Source of the DNA: a virus
DNA: 37,137 nt
Direction: 5' to 3' (one strand)
Virus record (IMG/VR): IMGVR_UViG_3300031974_003920
Coordinates: 1-37,137 of that record
How positions within the stretch are numbered: the first letter of the stretch is position 1; each line of letters opens with the position of its first letter. The notes beneath the pieces are model-generated. The model saw only the letters and a list, made by a program, of their open reading frames with translations. It was not told the DNA's origin and did not search any database. This document shows positions 29,421 to 37,022 of this stretch, piece after piece. The position numbers and the translations under genes are program-made.

Positions 29421-29546
29421 TTAATAGAACAATCCATAAGCAATGCACCATAGCTCAAGTACTAATCTATATAAAGAATAGTACAGTATTGGCGTTGCCA
29501 AGATTAAGCCTGTCCAAAACAGTTTGCTTTGTGCAATCTTTTTCAT
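29421..29546 (-). CDS. 41-residue membrane protein
   Basis: MKKIAQSKLFWTGLILATPI followed by LYYSLYRLVLELWCIAYGLF and a final Y. One or two closely spaced hydrophobic helices behind a basic start. GAGGT at the right distance from ATG 29546 and a sigma70 promoter just upstream support it as a real gene. Function unknown. Confidence 0.75.
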   Translation of the reverse strand: MKKIAQSKLFWTGLILATPILYYSLYRLVLELWCIAYGLFY

Positions 29547-29562
29547 ATATTACCTCGGTTAT

Positions 29563-29592
29563 ATTATATATTGTTTTTATACTAAGTGTCAA
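29563..29592 (-). promoter_or_regulatory. Sigma70 promoter upstream of the 41-residue gene and cupin
   Basis: TTGACA (29592..29587), 18-nt spacer, TATAAT (29568..29563), the -35 overlapping the stop of the cytidylyltransferase gene. The leader to ATG 29546 is about 10 nt and holds GAGGT. Confidence 0.82.
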
Positions 29593-30032
29593 CCTTTATT
29601 TGCATTTACCACTCTTTTGCGTAAACTGCTACTGCTAAAACTGTGGTCTCTGCCGTTAAAGAAAAGTTCTATGCCTCTTTGTTCACATATATCCTTGCCT
29701 GTGAACTCTTTTTCCTTATACTCGTCTCCCAGTATGCGGATATTTATAGGCAATGTTAATAACAAATCTTCTAAATCCTGTTCTGTATTGTACACAATGA
29801 TTTCGTCTACATATTTTACAGCACTTAGTTGAATTTGTCTTTCTATAATACTTTGTACAGGAGGATTTTTATCTCCTGGTCTATCAATTGTTGGGTCGTT
29901 TTGCAAGCCCACAACTAAAAAATCACAATGATGCTTTGCTTCTTCTAGCATTGTGATGTGTCCTGCATGTAGTAAGTCAAAAGTACTACATGTAAAACCT
30001 ATCTTACCACAGCCTTTGTAATCTAATTTCAT
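29589..30032 (-). CDS. Glycerol-3-phosphate cytidylyltransferase-like enzyme
   Basis: A 147-residue HxGH nucleotidyltransferase like TagD/GCT. The start GKIGFTCSTFDLLHAGHITM gives the HxGH motif (H22, H25) in the family context, RQIQLSAVKYVDEII follows, and the late motif is FSSSSLRKRV (ISTTxxxxR-like). It would make CDP-glycerol or a similar CDP-activated alcohol. It is one nt after the stop of the fused carbohydrate protein, so the two are probably co-translated. That pairing suggests a CDP-activated or glycerol-phosphate-type decoration. Confidence 0.87.
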   Translation of the reverse strand: MKLDYKGCGKIGFTCSTFDLLHAGHITMLEEAKHHCDFLVVGLQNDPTIDRPGDKNPPVQSIIERQIQLSAVKYVDEIIVYNTEQDLEDLLLTLPINIRILGDEYKEKEFTGKDICEQRGIELFFNGRDHSFSSSSLRKRVVNANKG

Positions 30033-30033
30033 G

Positions 30034-31170
30034 TTATACTTGATTGTATCCTAAAGAAATATTGGGCGGAGTATTTTCATTTACAAATTTAAAAATGTGT
30101 TGTATATGATCTATATCTTCTATAGTCCTCACACTACAAACTTCGTTTGCAAAATGAAGTTCAACACCACTATTGACTGCTAAACGAAGTAAGGTCTGTC
30201 TTCTAAACGGATCATCAGGTAAGCAGTATATACTACATAATACTATACCCTCAACACCAAATCCAGTAATCATTTTTTCTAATCCAGGCAACCAGTCTAA
30301 GTATTCATTCTCAAATTGATAATCATTTATTTTGATGTTATGCTTGTTAGTGTAGTCACTAATAATAGCTCTTTGCATTGGCAGTGGTAAAGGATTACTC
30401 CAATTAGAATTCCAGCCAGCATAAGTAATCCACTTTTTACTGTTATCAACAGGTCTGGTATCATCACGCTCACCAATAAATCTAAAGTATCCGCCAGGCA
30501 GTTTTCTGTGATAGTGTCCACCCACAGGAAGTATTCTACCGTCCATACTCCAACGTGTAATATCTGTGTCGTTGTTAAAGTTGCCATGAATATGATGTTG
30601 CTGAAACAGGTGTGCTTGGCCAGGCTCTAGTGTTACAGGATAAACATGTTTGCTACATTCTGATTGGATAGTATCATAATCCCATCTTTCTGCATATGCT
30701 CTTTTAGTAAGGTCGTCTGAAATATCCCAATCCATTATCTGCATACTGTTATTGCCATAGCATTTGGTAAATGGTGTCCATATAGTTCTTAAACCCAATC
30801 CGTTACCAACCCAAATGCCTTGGTGGAATGCAAGTAGTCTGCCTACTTTTTCCTGATTGGGTATAACAATTCTCACAGTAAAGAATCTCTGTATCATCCA
30901 GTCATCCTGATCAATTAAATCAGGTACACAATCACTGTAATAATCATCTATTTTTTGTTGTAACTCTGGGGTATCAAATTGTTTTTGACAATGTTTTCCA
31001 AGCTCAGAGATTTCTGTAGGTGACAGTATCTTGTGCACTGTTTCCAGGGATTCTATTTGGGGGAATTTTTCTTTAGCAATATTTAACCAGTACTCTGGCC
31101 AGTTATGCTTAGATAAATCATAATTTAAAGTTTGATTGTCCCATCTAGGATCAAGGTCATTTACGCTCAT
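30034..31170 (-). CDS. Fusion: 2OG-Fe(II) oxygenase-like domain + LIC12192-type carbohydrate-cluster domain
   Basis: A 378-residue protein. Residues about 50-215 look like the 2OG-Fe(II) oxygenase of the sporadic carbohydrate clusters: AFHQGIWVGNGLGLRTIWTP (core), LEPGQAHLFQQHHIHGNFNN (second His, H195) and TRWSMDGRI (Arg). The first metal pair is H116-x-G118 where HxD is expected, so the carboxylate ligand is missing. Residues about 245-378 match the LIC12192-type family (WSNPLPLPMQRAIISDYTNK, YLDWLPGLEKMI, FRRQTLLRL, ELHFANEVCSV). I know these as separate neighbouring genes in bacterial sugar clusters; here they are one protein. CGGAG precedes ATG 31170. Confidence 0.8.
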   Translation of the reverse strand: MSVNDLDPRWDNQTLNYDLSKHNWPEYWLNIAKEKFPQIESLETVHKILSPTEISELGKHCQKQFDTPELQQKIDDYYSDCVPDLIDQDDWMIQRFFTVRIVIPNQEKVGRLLAFHQGIWVGNGLGLRTIWTPFTKCYGNNSMQIMDWDISDDLTKRAYAERWDYDTIQSECSKHVYPVTLEPGQAHLFQQHHIHGNFNNDTDITRWSMDGRILPVGGHYHRKLPGGYFRFIGERDDTRPVDNSKKWITYAGWNSNWSNPLPLPMQRAIISDYTNKHNIKINDYQFENEYLDWLPGLEKMITGFGVEGIVLCSIYCLPDDPFRRQTLLRLAVNSGVELHFANEVCSVRTIEDIDHIQHIFKFVNENTPPNISLGYNQV

Positions 31171-31189
31171 CTGAACTCCGTACGAATAT

Positions 31190-31197
31190 GATAAATA
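31190..31197 (+). promoter_or_regulatory. Late promoter box GATAAATA for the virion genes
   Basis: GATAAATA on the plus strand, about 35 nt upstream of the GTG at 31232, in the short intergenic gap between divergent genes. The leader contains GGCGGAG, the ribosome site. It fits late expression of a structural gene. Confidence 0.62.
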
Positions 31198-31231
31198 CTT
31201 ATGTAAAACATACCTGGCGGAGTAAAATTTA

Positions 31232-34200
31232 GTGGCAGAACATAAAGACTATGGCCTAGCGGGAGCCGGACGTAGCCTACAACTAGGTAAGCAAGGTCCT
31301 AAACTTGTTGGCAACGCAGATAACGATACATTTCTTTTTACCACTGAAGATGGTAGTACCCTTACACGAGCAAGTGGTGCTAATGCAATTAATTCATCAG
31401 ATTTAGTAACAAAGGCACAATTAGATGCACTTGCAGGCGGTGCAGGTACAGACGGTTTTAATTTACAATTAGGTAATATCAGCAGTCAGGGAGACGCAAG
31501 TTGGACTGACGGTGCTGTACAGACTATTACCAATACTACTTCAGTATCGCAAGCAATTGACGACCTCAACGAAGCAATGGAAAATGTGCGTAACAACACT
31601 TTTGTTAAGAGTGTTGACTTCACTGTGGACAACAGTGTAGGTGGTGCGCCATTAGTTAGTACTCTCACTATATCCACTGTGGGTAATCCAGACAGATATA
31701 CCATTGTTTGGGGCGATGGTACAACCACAACTGCTACTGCAGATAGTACTCCAACCCATACATATTCAAACAATGCATTATCACCATTTGACGTAACTGT
31801 AACAGCATTTAATAGTTCAGGAAGTGGTACAGGTTCAACTGCAAGTACAGAAAAAGTAGACTTTATTACATTGTATACTGCTAACCCAGTCGCTGACTTT
31901 GATTTTTATGCGGCGGCAAGTGGTGGATCACCAGTTACACTTGTTGATGATGGTACAGCATTGTATTTTGAGAATACTACTACCAACATTGGCGGTGCTG
32001 ACGCAACTTACACCATAGAGTGGGGCGACGGTTCTGCAAACAGTAATATTAGCCAAAACGATTTCCCAGGCGGTGAAGCAGGTTCAAGACTTGCTCATAC
32101 ATTTACTAGCTCGACTGAAACTGATCAGGAGTACACAGTTAAATTAACACTGGATACTCATAGTACAGCAGACCCTGCTGTAGTACCAAATAACGTGAGC
32201 GCCACTGTTAAAGTTTACGATACGCATACTCCAGAAGTTGCATTAGACACAACCAATGTGATTAATGAAGAAACATCAAGTGGTGGTGTTGTAACATTTA
32301 CTAACAATACTGAAAACACTATTGGTAGTTACGCAGACTTTGGAATACAATACAGATACGTTTGGGGCGACGGCACAACAACTACGGTAAATGTTGGTGC
32401 TGGAGGTAACGGTGATACAGGCGGAACAATAACGCACACTTATGCACTAAGTGGTGCTCAACAAGCGGCAGGAACAGCAGTTGACTTTACTGGTAATTTA
32501 GAAGTTATATCAAGCCACACAGGTTCACCTTTCAAAACTTCAGACTTTACTGTACACTTGGAACCAGACGTTAGAGCAAGTATTACTGGTTCAAGTACCA
32601 CAAGCAGTCTCAGAGAAAGTGATCATGGTGTAACAGATCTTTATAATGGCGTTGATTTAAGTGGTACTAACAGAGCAGAAGTTACTATAGACAATACCAC
32701 ACAAAACGGTGATTCATATGTTTATAGTTGGGGCGATAGCAGTTTAGATACAGCAGTTTTAGAATCGGGAGCAGGCGCAGGTAGTGTTGCTGGCGGTAAT
32801 ATTACTCACAGTTACTTAGGTGAAGCAAATACCAGTTATACATTAACAATGACTGCAAGTGGTACACCTGATATTACAGCTCAAACAGATACTGATACTG
32901 TAACATTTACATTGAGAGCCGTACCAAGTGCTCCAGCAGGTGTTAGCAGTAAAACTTTACATCTAGCAACAAATGGAAATCATACAGCAAGTTCTAAATT
33001 AGCATCAGGTGCAATAGACAATGCAGGTAGTGGATTAAGTGCAGGTACAGCCTTAAGCACTGATACAGCAAGAAGATACGATACTACTACAAGTATCAGC
33101 ACAGATTTAATCAGTGACGCCTATAACAGTTATAACGGAAATGTTACAGCATACATAGATGGTGTTGCTGACGGAACAAAACAATTTACATCTGCTACAG
33201 GTGAAACAGGAACATTTACATCGCTGGTAATTACCAGTGAAGGTGATGCACATAACGAAATAGGTTCAGCACAATATCCTGAGAACTTCTATCAAGTGTT
33301 CACAGGCAGAATTACAAAAGATATTAGCAGTTTAAATTATGGTGTGCATACAATGTACATAGGTCATGACAGCACAGGCAATACAAACAATGTGCATGTT
33401 GTGTATGACAATGTAAACACTGTGCCCACATTAGATATAAGTGGTGCAAGTTTACAAGAAGAAACAAATGGTTCACTTAGATATGTAAGTGGTATTCCTT
33501 ATTACAACTCAGGTAACCCAACAGTAAAATTAGTGGGTGCCACAGTCACAAATCTAGTTGGACAAGCATACAAAGATGACAGTGCTATTTTTAATATTCA
33601 GAGTGGTACTAACACAGAAGGTTCAGGTTCAGCAGTACAGGTTGAAGGCAGAAGTTATTCACAAATAGATGGTGCTGTATCAATGTTAAGTGGTGGTATT
33701 CCTGTTGCTAACGTTGGTGTTGGTGGTGCTTATACATTAGGTAATGTAAGTATAGACATTTCAACAAGCAGTGTTAATACTGTGGAACCAATTAAGTTTA
33801 CTATAGAAAATTTAATGGGTACAAGTACTGCAACTTCAGATACCTCACAACAAATTCAGGTTTGGAGAATAACTCCAACATTTGATGAGGGTGCTATACC
33901 AGTAAGCGACAGTTTAGGTGCTGGTTTTACCGACGACGGAGTTAGGGTTACTGGTTTCGGTGCGTCTGCAGATACTCCGGCATTTGATAATAGTGTTAAT
34001 AACTATACCGCAAATGCTTGGAGCGGCGCCGAAACCATCTCTGGCACAGCAGAAGCAGTGAATAGATTCAATGTGCTGACTCATTATGATACAGATTTAA
34101 GTTCAGGTTACTTGCCAGTAGGCCCAGACTTAGCAACTGGCAGAAGTGGTGCTCAGTACTTTACTTTTGCATTCCGCAGAACCACAATGAGTAACTTTGA

Positions 34201-34531
34201 TATTACTCTTACTGGAACAGTAAGTGGTATATGGATTGCGGCACCTGGTACAGATATTGATAGTACATCAGGATTAAATGGCTGGGTACATGCTGGTACA
34301 ACTTATGGTGGTGCTGGTACACCTGGTTCAAACACAGGTGCTGGTGGTAACGGATCAGATGGTTGTGCATTTACATCAGGTGACAGAATTATAGACGGTA
34401 CTGCATATAGCGGTGATTCATTTACAATGACACTGGGTGATCAGAACGCAACAAACTCTACAGGCAATAACATACTTGTTAGAGTAAAATTAGAGGACGG
34501 CGACAGTTTAACTGCGTTGAGTATTAGTTAA
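31232..34531 (+). CDS. Large PKD-repeat virion/tail-fibre protein
   Basis: A 1099-residue protein rich in Ser, Thr, Gly and Asn. Four PKD-like beta-sandwich repeats are marked by VWGDGTTTT (near residue 160), EWGDGS (263), VWGDGTTTT (376) and SWGDSS (499), each followed by a HTY/HSY strand at the expected distance. The N-terminus (GAGRSLQLGKQGPKLVGNAD) resembles the start of marine phage fibre proteins. The C-terminal 450 residues have repeated Ser/Gly/Thr strands ending GDSLTALSIS. The start is GTG 31232 with GGCGGAG. PKD domains in phage fibres often bind sugars or proteins, suggesting host recognition. It precedes the second virion gene with an ATG directly at the stop. Confidence 0.85.
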   Translation: MAEHKDYGLAGAGRSLQLGKQGPKLVGNADNDTFLFTTEDGSTLTRASGANAINSSDLVTKAQLDALAGGAGTDGFNLQLGNISSQGDASWTDGAVQTITNTTSVSQAIDDLNEAMENVRNNTFVKSVDFTVDNSVGGAPLVSTLTISTVGNPDRYTIVWGDGTTTTATADSTPTHTYSNNALSPFDVTVTAFNSSGSGTGSTASTEKVDFITLYTANPVADFDFYAAASGGSPVTLVDDGTALYFENTTTNIGGADATYTIEWGDGSANSNISQNDFPGGEAGSRLAHTFTSSTETDQEYTVKLTLDTHSTADPAVVPNNVSATVKVYDTHTPEVALDTTNVINEETSSGGVVTFTNNTENTIGSYADFGIQYRYVWGDGTTTTVNVGAGGNGDTGGTITHTYALSGAQQAAGTAVDFTGNLEVISSHTGSPFKTSDFTVHLEPDVRASITGSSTTSSLRESDHGVTDLYNGVDLSGTNRAEVTIDNTTQNGDSYVYSWGDSSLDTAVLESGAGAGSVAGGNITHSYLGEANTSYTLTMTASGTPDITAQTDTDTVTFTLRAVPSAPAGVSSKTLHLATNGNHTASSKLASGAIDNAGSGLSAGTALSTDTARRYDTTTSISTDLISDAYNSYNGNVTAYIDGVADGTKQFTSATGETGTFTSLVITSEGDAHNEIGSAQYPENFYQVFTGRITKDISSLNYGVHTMYIGHDSTGNTNNVHVVYDNVNTVPTLDISGASLQEETNGSLRYVSGIPYYNSGNPTVKLVGATVTNLVGQAYKDDSAIFNIQSGTNTEGSGSAVQVEGRSYSQIDGAVSMLSGGIPVANVGVGGAYTLGNVSIDISTSSVNTVEPIKFTIENLMGTSTATSDTSQQIQVWRITPTFDEGAIPVSDSLGAGFTDDGVRVTGFGASADTPAFDNSVNNYTANAWSGAETISGTAEAVNRFNVLTHYDTDLSSGYLPVGPDLATGRSGAQYFTFAFRRTTMSNFDITLTGTVSGIWIAAPGTDIDSTSGLNGWVHAGTTYGGAGTPGSNTGAGGNGSDGCAFTSGDRIIDGTAYSGDSFTMTLGDQNATNSTGNNILVRVKLEDGDSLTALSIS

Positions 34532-35601
34532 TGGCTATATCAGATTCACAAAAAGTTGATTTACTTTGGAAAAAGGTAGGCTTTGGTAAGGCAAAGACAG
34601 ATACCAACGACAATAAGAAAGCGCCTAACGAAGCCATTACATCAGATTTTGTAGTAAAAACAAGTCAAATTTGGGCACAATCAGGTAGTATACCAGGTGT
34701 GATACCCACTGCGAATTCAAGCATTGTAAATGTTTATGCTGACAGTATTAGCAATGCGTTAGAGACTGTTGAAGATACAACAGCAACAAATAACAGAACT
34801 TGGAAAACAAATGTTACTAACTGGATATCACCTGGGTTTGGTGCAACATATCAGTTAAAAGTATATGCTGGTGCATCTGGACAAGCAAACGTTCAAAGCA
34901 CAGGTGTACAATTATTTGAAACAGGTTCAGGTAATGACGACCAATGGTACTTTGATTACCAGTCTGGTGTGTTGCACTTTATAGGCAACAACTTACCCAC
35001 AGCAATAGGCACAAGTACAAGTAACGTGATACATGTTAGTGGTGCTGTTTATACTGGTCCAACAGGTATTGGTTCTGATGCATCTGGTGCAAGTAGCACC
35101 TTTAGAAAGAGTAATTTAGCCGCTGTTTGGGCAGATAGTTCAATTAATGAAGGCGATATTATTGAAGTTGCTGATGCCGGTGATGGTGAATATGCTGTTT
35201 ATATTGCTAAACAAGATGCACCTACTAGCACAGGACATTTAACACTGGTTAGCACCAGAGATAGTGGTGCTACAGATGCCCAGACATTAAGTGCATCTGT
35301 TACTTATAACAGTGGAAATGTTACACTGGGCAACGTCAGTTCAGGCAGTAGACCATTAAGTGTTGTAGTAAATGTGACTAATGCATTTGATGGCAATACT
35401 GAAATCACAATAGGTGACGATGCTAATCCAAGTAGATTAATGAGCACCTCTTACGTTGATTTAAGTGAGACTATAACATTTGTAACTAATCCAAGTTATG
35501 TTTATGTTAATGCTATTGATGCTGATAATACATTAAAAGTATATGTTACTGCAGGCAATAGTACTGTTGGTAATGCGACAATCTTAGTTAGTTATTCCTA
35601 A
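34531..35601 (+). CDS. Virion structural protein (tail fibre/appendage type)
   Basis: A 356-residue protein starting MAISDSQKVDLLWKKVGFGK. This N-terminus (LLWKKV..GKAKTDTN) and IWAQSGSIPGVIPTA resemble structural proteins of marine T4-like phages. A FDYQSGVLHFIG segment near residue 145 and a Ser/Thr/Val-rich C-terminus (PSYVYVNAIDADNTLKVYVT) look beta-rich. TAATG links it to the PKD-repeat protein, so the two are co-translated and probably part of one appendage. Confidence 0.8.
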   Translation: MAISDSQKVDLLWKKVGFGKAKTDTNDNKKAPNEAITSDFVVKTSQIWAQSGSIPGVIPTANSSIVNVYADSISNALETVEDTTATNNRTWKTNVTNWISPGFGATYQLKVYAGASGQANVQSTGVQLFETGSGNDDQWYFDYQSGVLHFIGNNLPTAIGTSTSNVIHVSGAVYTGPTGIGSDASGASSTFRKSNLAAVWADSSINEGDIIEVADAGDGEYAVYIAKQDAPTSTGHLTLVSTRDSGATDAQTLSASVTYNSGNVTLGNVSSGSRPLSVVVNVTNAFDGNTEITIGDDANPSRLMSTSYVDLSETITFVTNPSYVYVNAIDADNTLKVYVTAGNSTVGNATILVSYS

Positions 35602-35606
35602 CAAAC

Positions 35607-35614
35607 TATAAATA
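35607..35614 (+). promoter_or_regulatory. T4-type late promoter TATAAATA (leaderless GNAT gene)
   Basis: Perfect TATAAATA with five bases (TTTAC) before ATG 35620 and no Shine-Dalgarno, the same arrangement as upstream of nadE and the SufE-like gene. Confidence 0.75.
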
Positions 35615-35619
35615 TTTAC

Positions 35620-36081
35620 ATGATTAAGAAAATACCGTTCGAGTATATCTATCCTATCTGGAAAGAAAAATTATGGCCAGATAGATCAAGCGACATAGAA
35701 CCCATGAGTGCCATGACCTGGCCATTCGAGGGCGACCCTCAACCTATTAATATGAGTATTTTCGAATATGAGCCTGTGTTTTGGGGGAGATTCGTTGACG
35801 GTAAATTGGTAGGAGTTAATTCAGGTCATAGAACTAATGAATGGCAATATCGTAGTAGAGGTATTTGGGTAGACCCTGATTACAGAATGCATGGGATATC
35901 ACAAGAACTTTTCATGATGACTGAACATCAAGCAAAAGTGGAAGGGTGTGAAATGATTTGGAGTATTCCAAGAAAAACCGCCCTAAGTGCCTACACCAAA
36001 TTTGGTTTCGAAACTGTGGGCGATTATTTTGGTACTGAAACTGCTGACGCAAACATCTACGTCAAAAAGGTTATTAACTAG
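35620..36081 (+). CDS. GNAT-family acetyltransferase-like protein
   Basis: A 153-residue N-acetyltransferase fold. Motif A is [20 protein letters not shown], the acetyl-CoA-binding region with RxxGxxxxL-like spacing, although the Q/RxxGxG/A loop is degenerate (YRMHGIS). The late [14 protein letters not shown] is the typical GNAT end strand (AxxxYxKxGF). The substrate is unknown. It follows the fibre genes, so it may modify a virion or host protein late in infection. The 3' end overlaps the convergent peroxiredoxin by 8 bp. Confidence 0.8.
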   Translation: MIKKIPFEYIYPIWKEKLWPDRSSDIEPMSAMTWPFEGDPQPINMSIFEYEPVFWGRFVDGKLVGVNSGHRTNEWQYRSRGIWVDPDYRMHGISQELFMMTEHQAKVEGCEMIWSIPRKTALSAYTKFGFETVGDYFGTETADANIYVKKVIN

Positions 36082-36619
36082 ATTTTCTGCTTGCCAATTC
36101 AGATTCTAAAAATTTTAGCATGTTATCTGCATCGGATACTTCAAAAGGATCTGATTCAGCATTGTCTGCAAAGCCTGGTTCTACAAACATCTGCTCAACT
36201 ACACCATCGTTGACCACCATGCTGTATCTCCAACTACGAAGACCAAAGCCTAAGTTATCTTTGTTAACTAGCATACCCATTTTACGAGTAAATTCACCTG
36301 TACCATCTGGAATCGATTTTACATTTTCAACTCCCATTTGGTTCATCCAGGCATTCATTGTAAATGTATCGTTAACACTTAAACAATAGACTTCATTGAT
36401 ACCATACTTTTTAAAATCTTGATATGACGCTTCATAACCAGGAAGATGAGTACTACTACAAGTAGGTGTAAATGCTCCAGGCAATGCAAATACTACTACT
36501 CGCTTACCCTGAAAAATATCTCTGCTTGTTACATCCTTCCAAGCAAATCCTGGTTGTTCATCAGTCTTTACCCGTGTTTTAAAAACAACTTCAGGTACTC
36601 TGATAATAAATGCTGACAT
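36074..36619 (-). CDS. Peroxiredoxin (Prx5/AhpC-TSA family)
   Basis: A 181-residue peroxiredoxin reducing peroxides through a peroxidatic Cys, C54, in the motif [20 protein letters not shown], the PxxxTxxC signature of the Prx5 group. [19 protein letters not shown] and the [20 protein letters not shown] strands match Prx5. No second (resolving) Cys is obvious beyond C79, so 1-Cys or glutathione/thioredoxin-coupled use is possible. AGGAG precedes ATG 36619. It could protect Fe-S and radical enzymes encoded in this phage against peroxide. Confidence 0.93.
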   Translation of the reverse strand: MSAFIIRVPEVVFKTRVKTDEQPGFAWKDVTSRDIFQGKRVVVFALPGAFTPTCSSTHLPGYEASYQDFKKYGINEVYCLSVNDTFTMNAWMNQMGVENVKSIPDGTGEFTRKMGMLVNKDNLGFGLRSWRYSMVVNDGVVEQMFVEPGFADNAESDPFEVSDADNMLKFLESELASRKSS

Positions 36620-36674
36620 ATATCGCTCCTATAATATTACGTCTATTTAGTGGGGTGTTAATAATTTGAGGTTA

Positions 36675-36971
36675 TTAAACGGATTCGTATGAAATTTGTA
36701 AAGGATGACCTGCATGTCTGCTCAACAAAGATGCTTCGTGTGTTTTTTGTTCAGCAACTTCAAAACTATATGTAGCCGCAACAGCTCTACCTTCATTGTG
36801 AATTTTAATAGTAATTTCTTTTGCTTGCTCAATATTTTTATTGAACACTTCAATCAACAAATGAATAACAAACTCCATGGGAGTAAAATCGTCATTATGA
36901 AAAATAACATTATAACGATTAGGGTATGTTACTTGTACACTTGATCTTGTATTTGTTTTTGTTTCTGCCAT
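36675..36971 (-). CDS. clpS: ClpS adaptor protein
   Basis: A 98-residue N-degron adaptor. The family core starts YNVIFHNDDFTPMEFVIHLL (NDD and the TPMEFV ligand-pocket residues), followed by KIHNEGRAVAATYSFEVAEQ (HNEG, AE..KT) and GHPLQISYE. ClpS hands proteins with bulky N-terminal residues to ClpAP. ATG 36971 is preferred to an upstream TTG, which lies in the hairpin before the gene. With ClpP at 17.5 kb it shows a phage influence on host proteolysis; no ClpA is seen here. Confidence 0.94.
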   Translation of the reverse strand: MAETKTNTRSSVQVTYPNRYNVIFHNDDFTPMEFVIHLLIEVFNKNIEQAKEITIKIHNEGRAVAATYSFEVAEQKTHEASLLSRHAGHPLQISYESV

Positions 36972-36987
36972 CTCTTTTACCAATAGT

Positions 36988-37010
36988 TTGGGGGCATATT
37001 CTGCCCCCAA
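36988..37010 (-). other. Hairpin between hsp20 and clpS
   Basis: TTGGGGGCA-GAATA-TGCCCCCAA on the minus strand, a perfect 9-bp GC-rich stem. It follows the Hsp20 stop by 12 nt, but no T-run follows (ACTATTGG), so it looks like a processing or stability structure between two co-transcribed genes. Confidence 0.5.
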
Positions 37011-37022
37011 GATTATTTAAAA

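Noticed and set aside
29741-29748. TATAAATA on the minus strand inside the cytidylyltransferase gene
   Set aside because: Coding sequence (INIRILG) and nearly 200 nt from the next start; a chance match is likely.
36634-36661. Weak sigma70-like promoter TTAACA-N16-TAATAT before the peroxiredoxin gene
   Set aside because: The predicted start would fall inside the AGGAG ribosome site, so it is probably not used.
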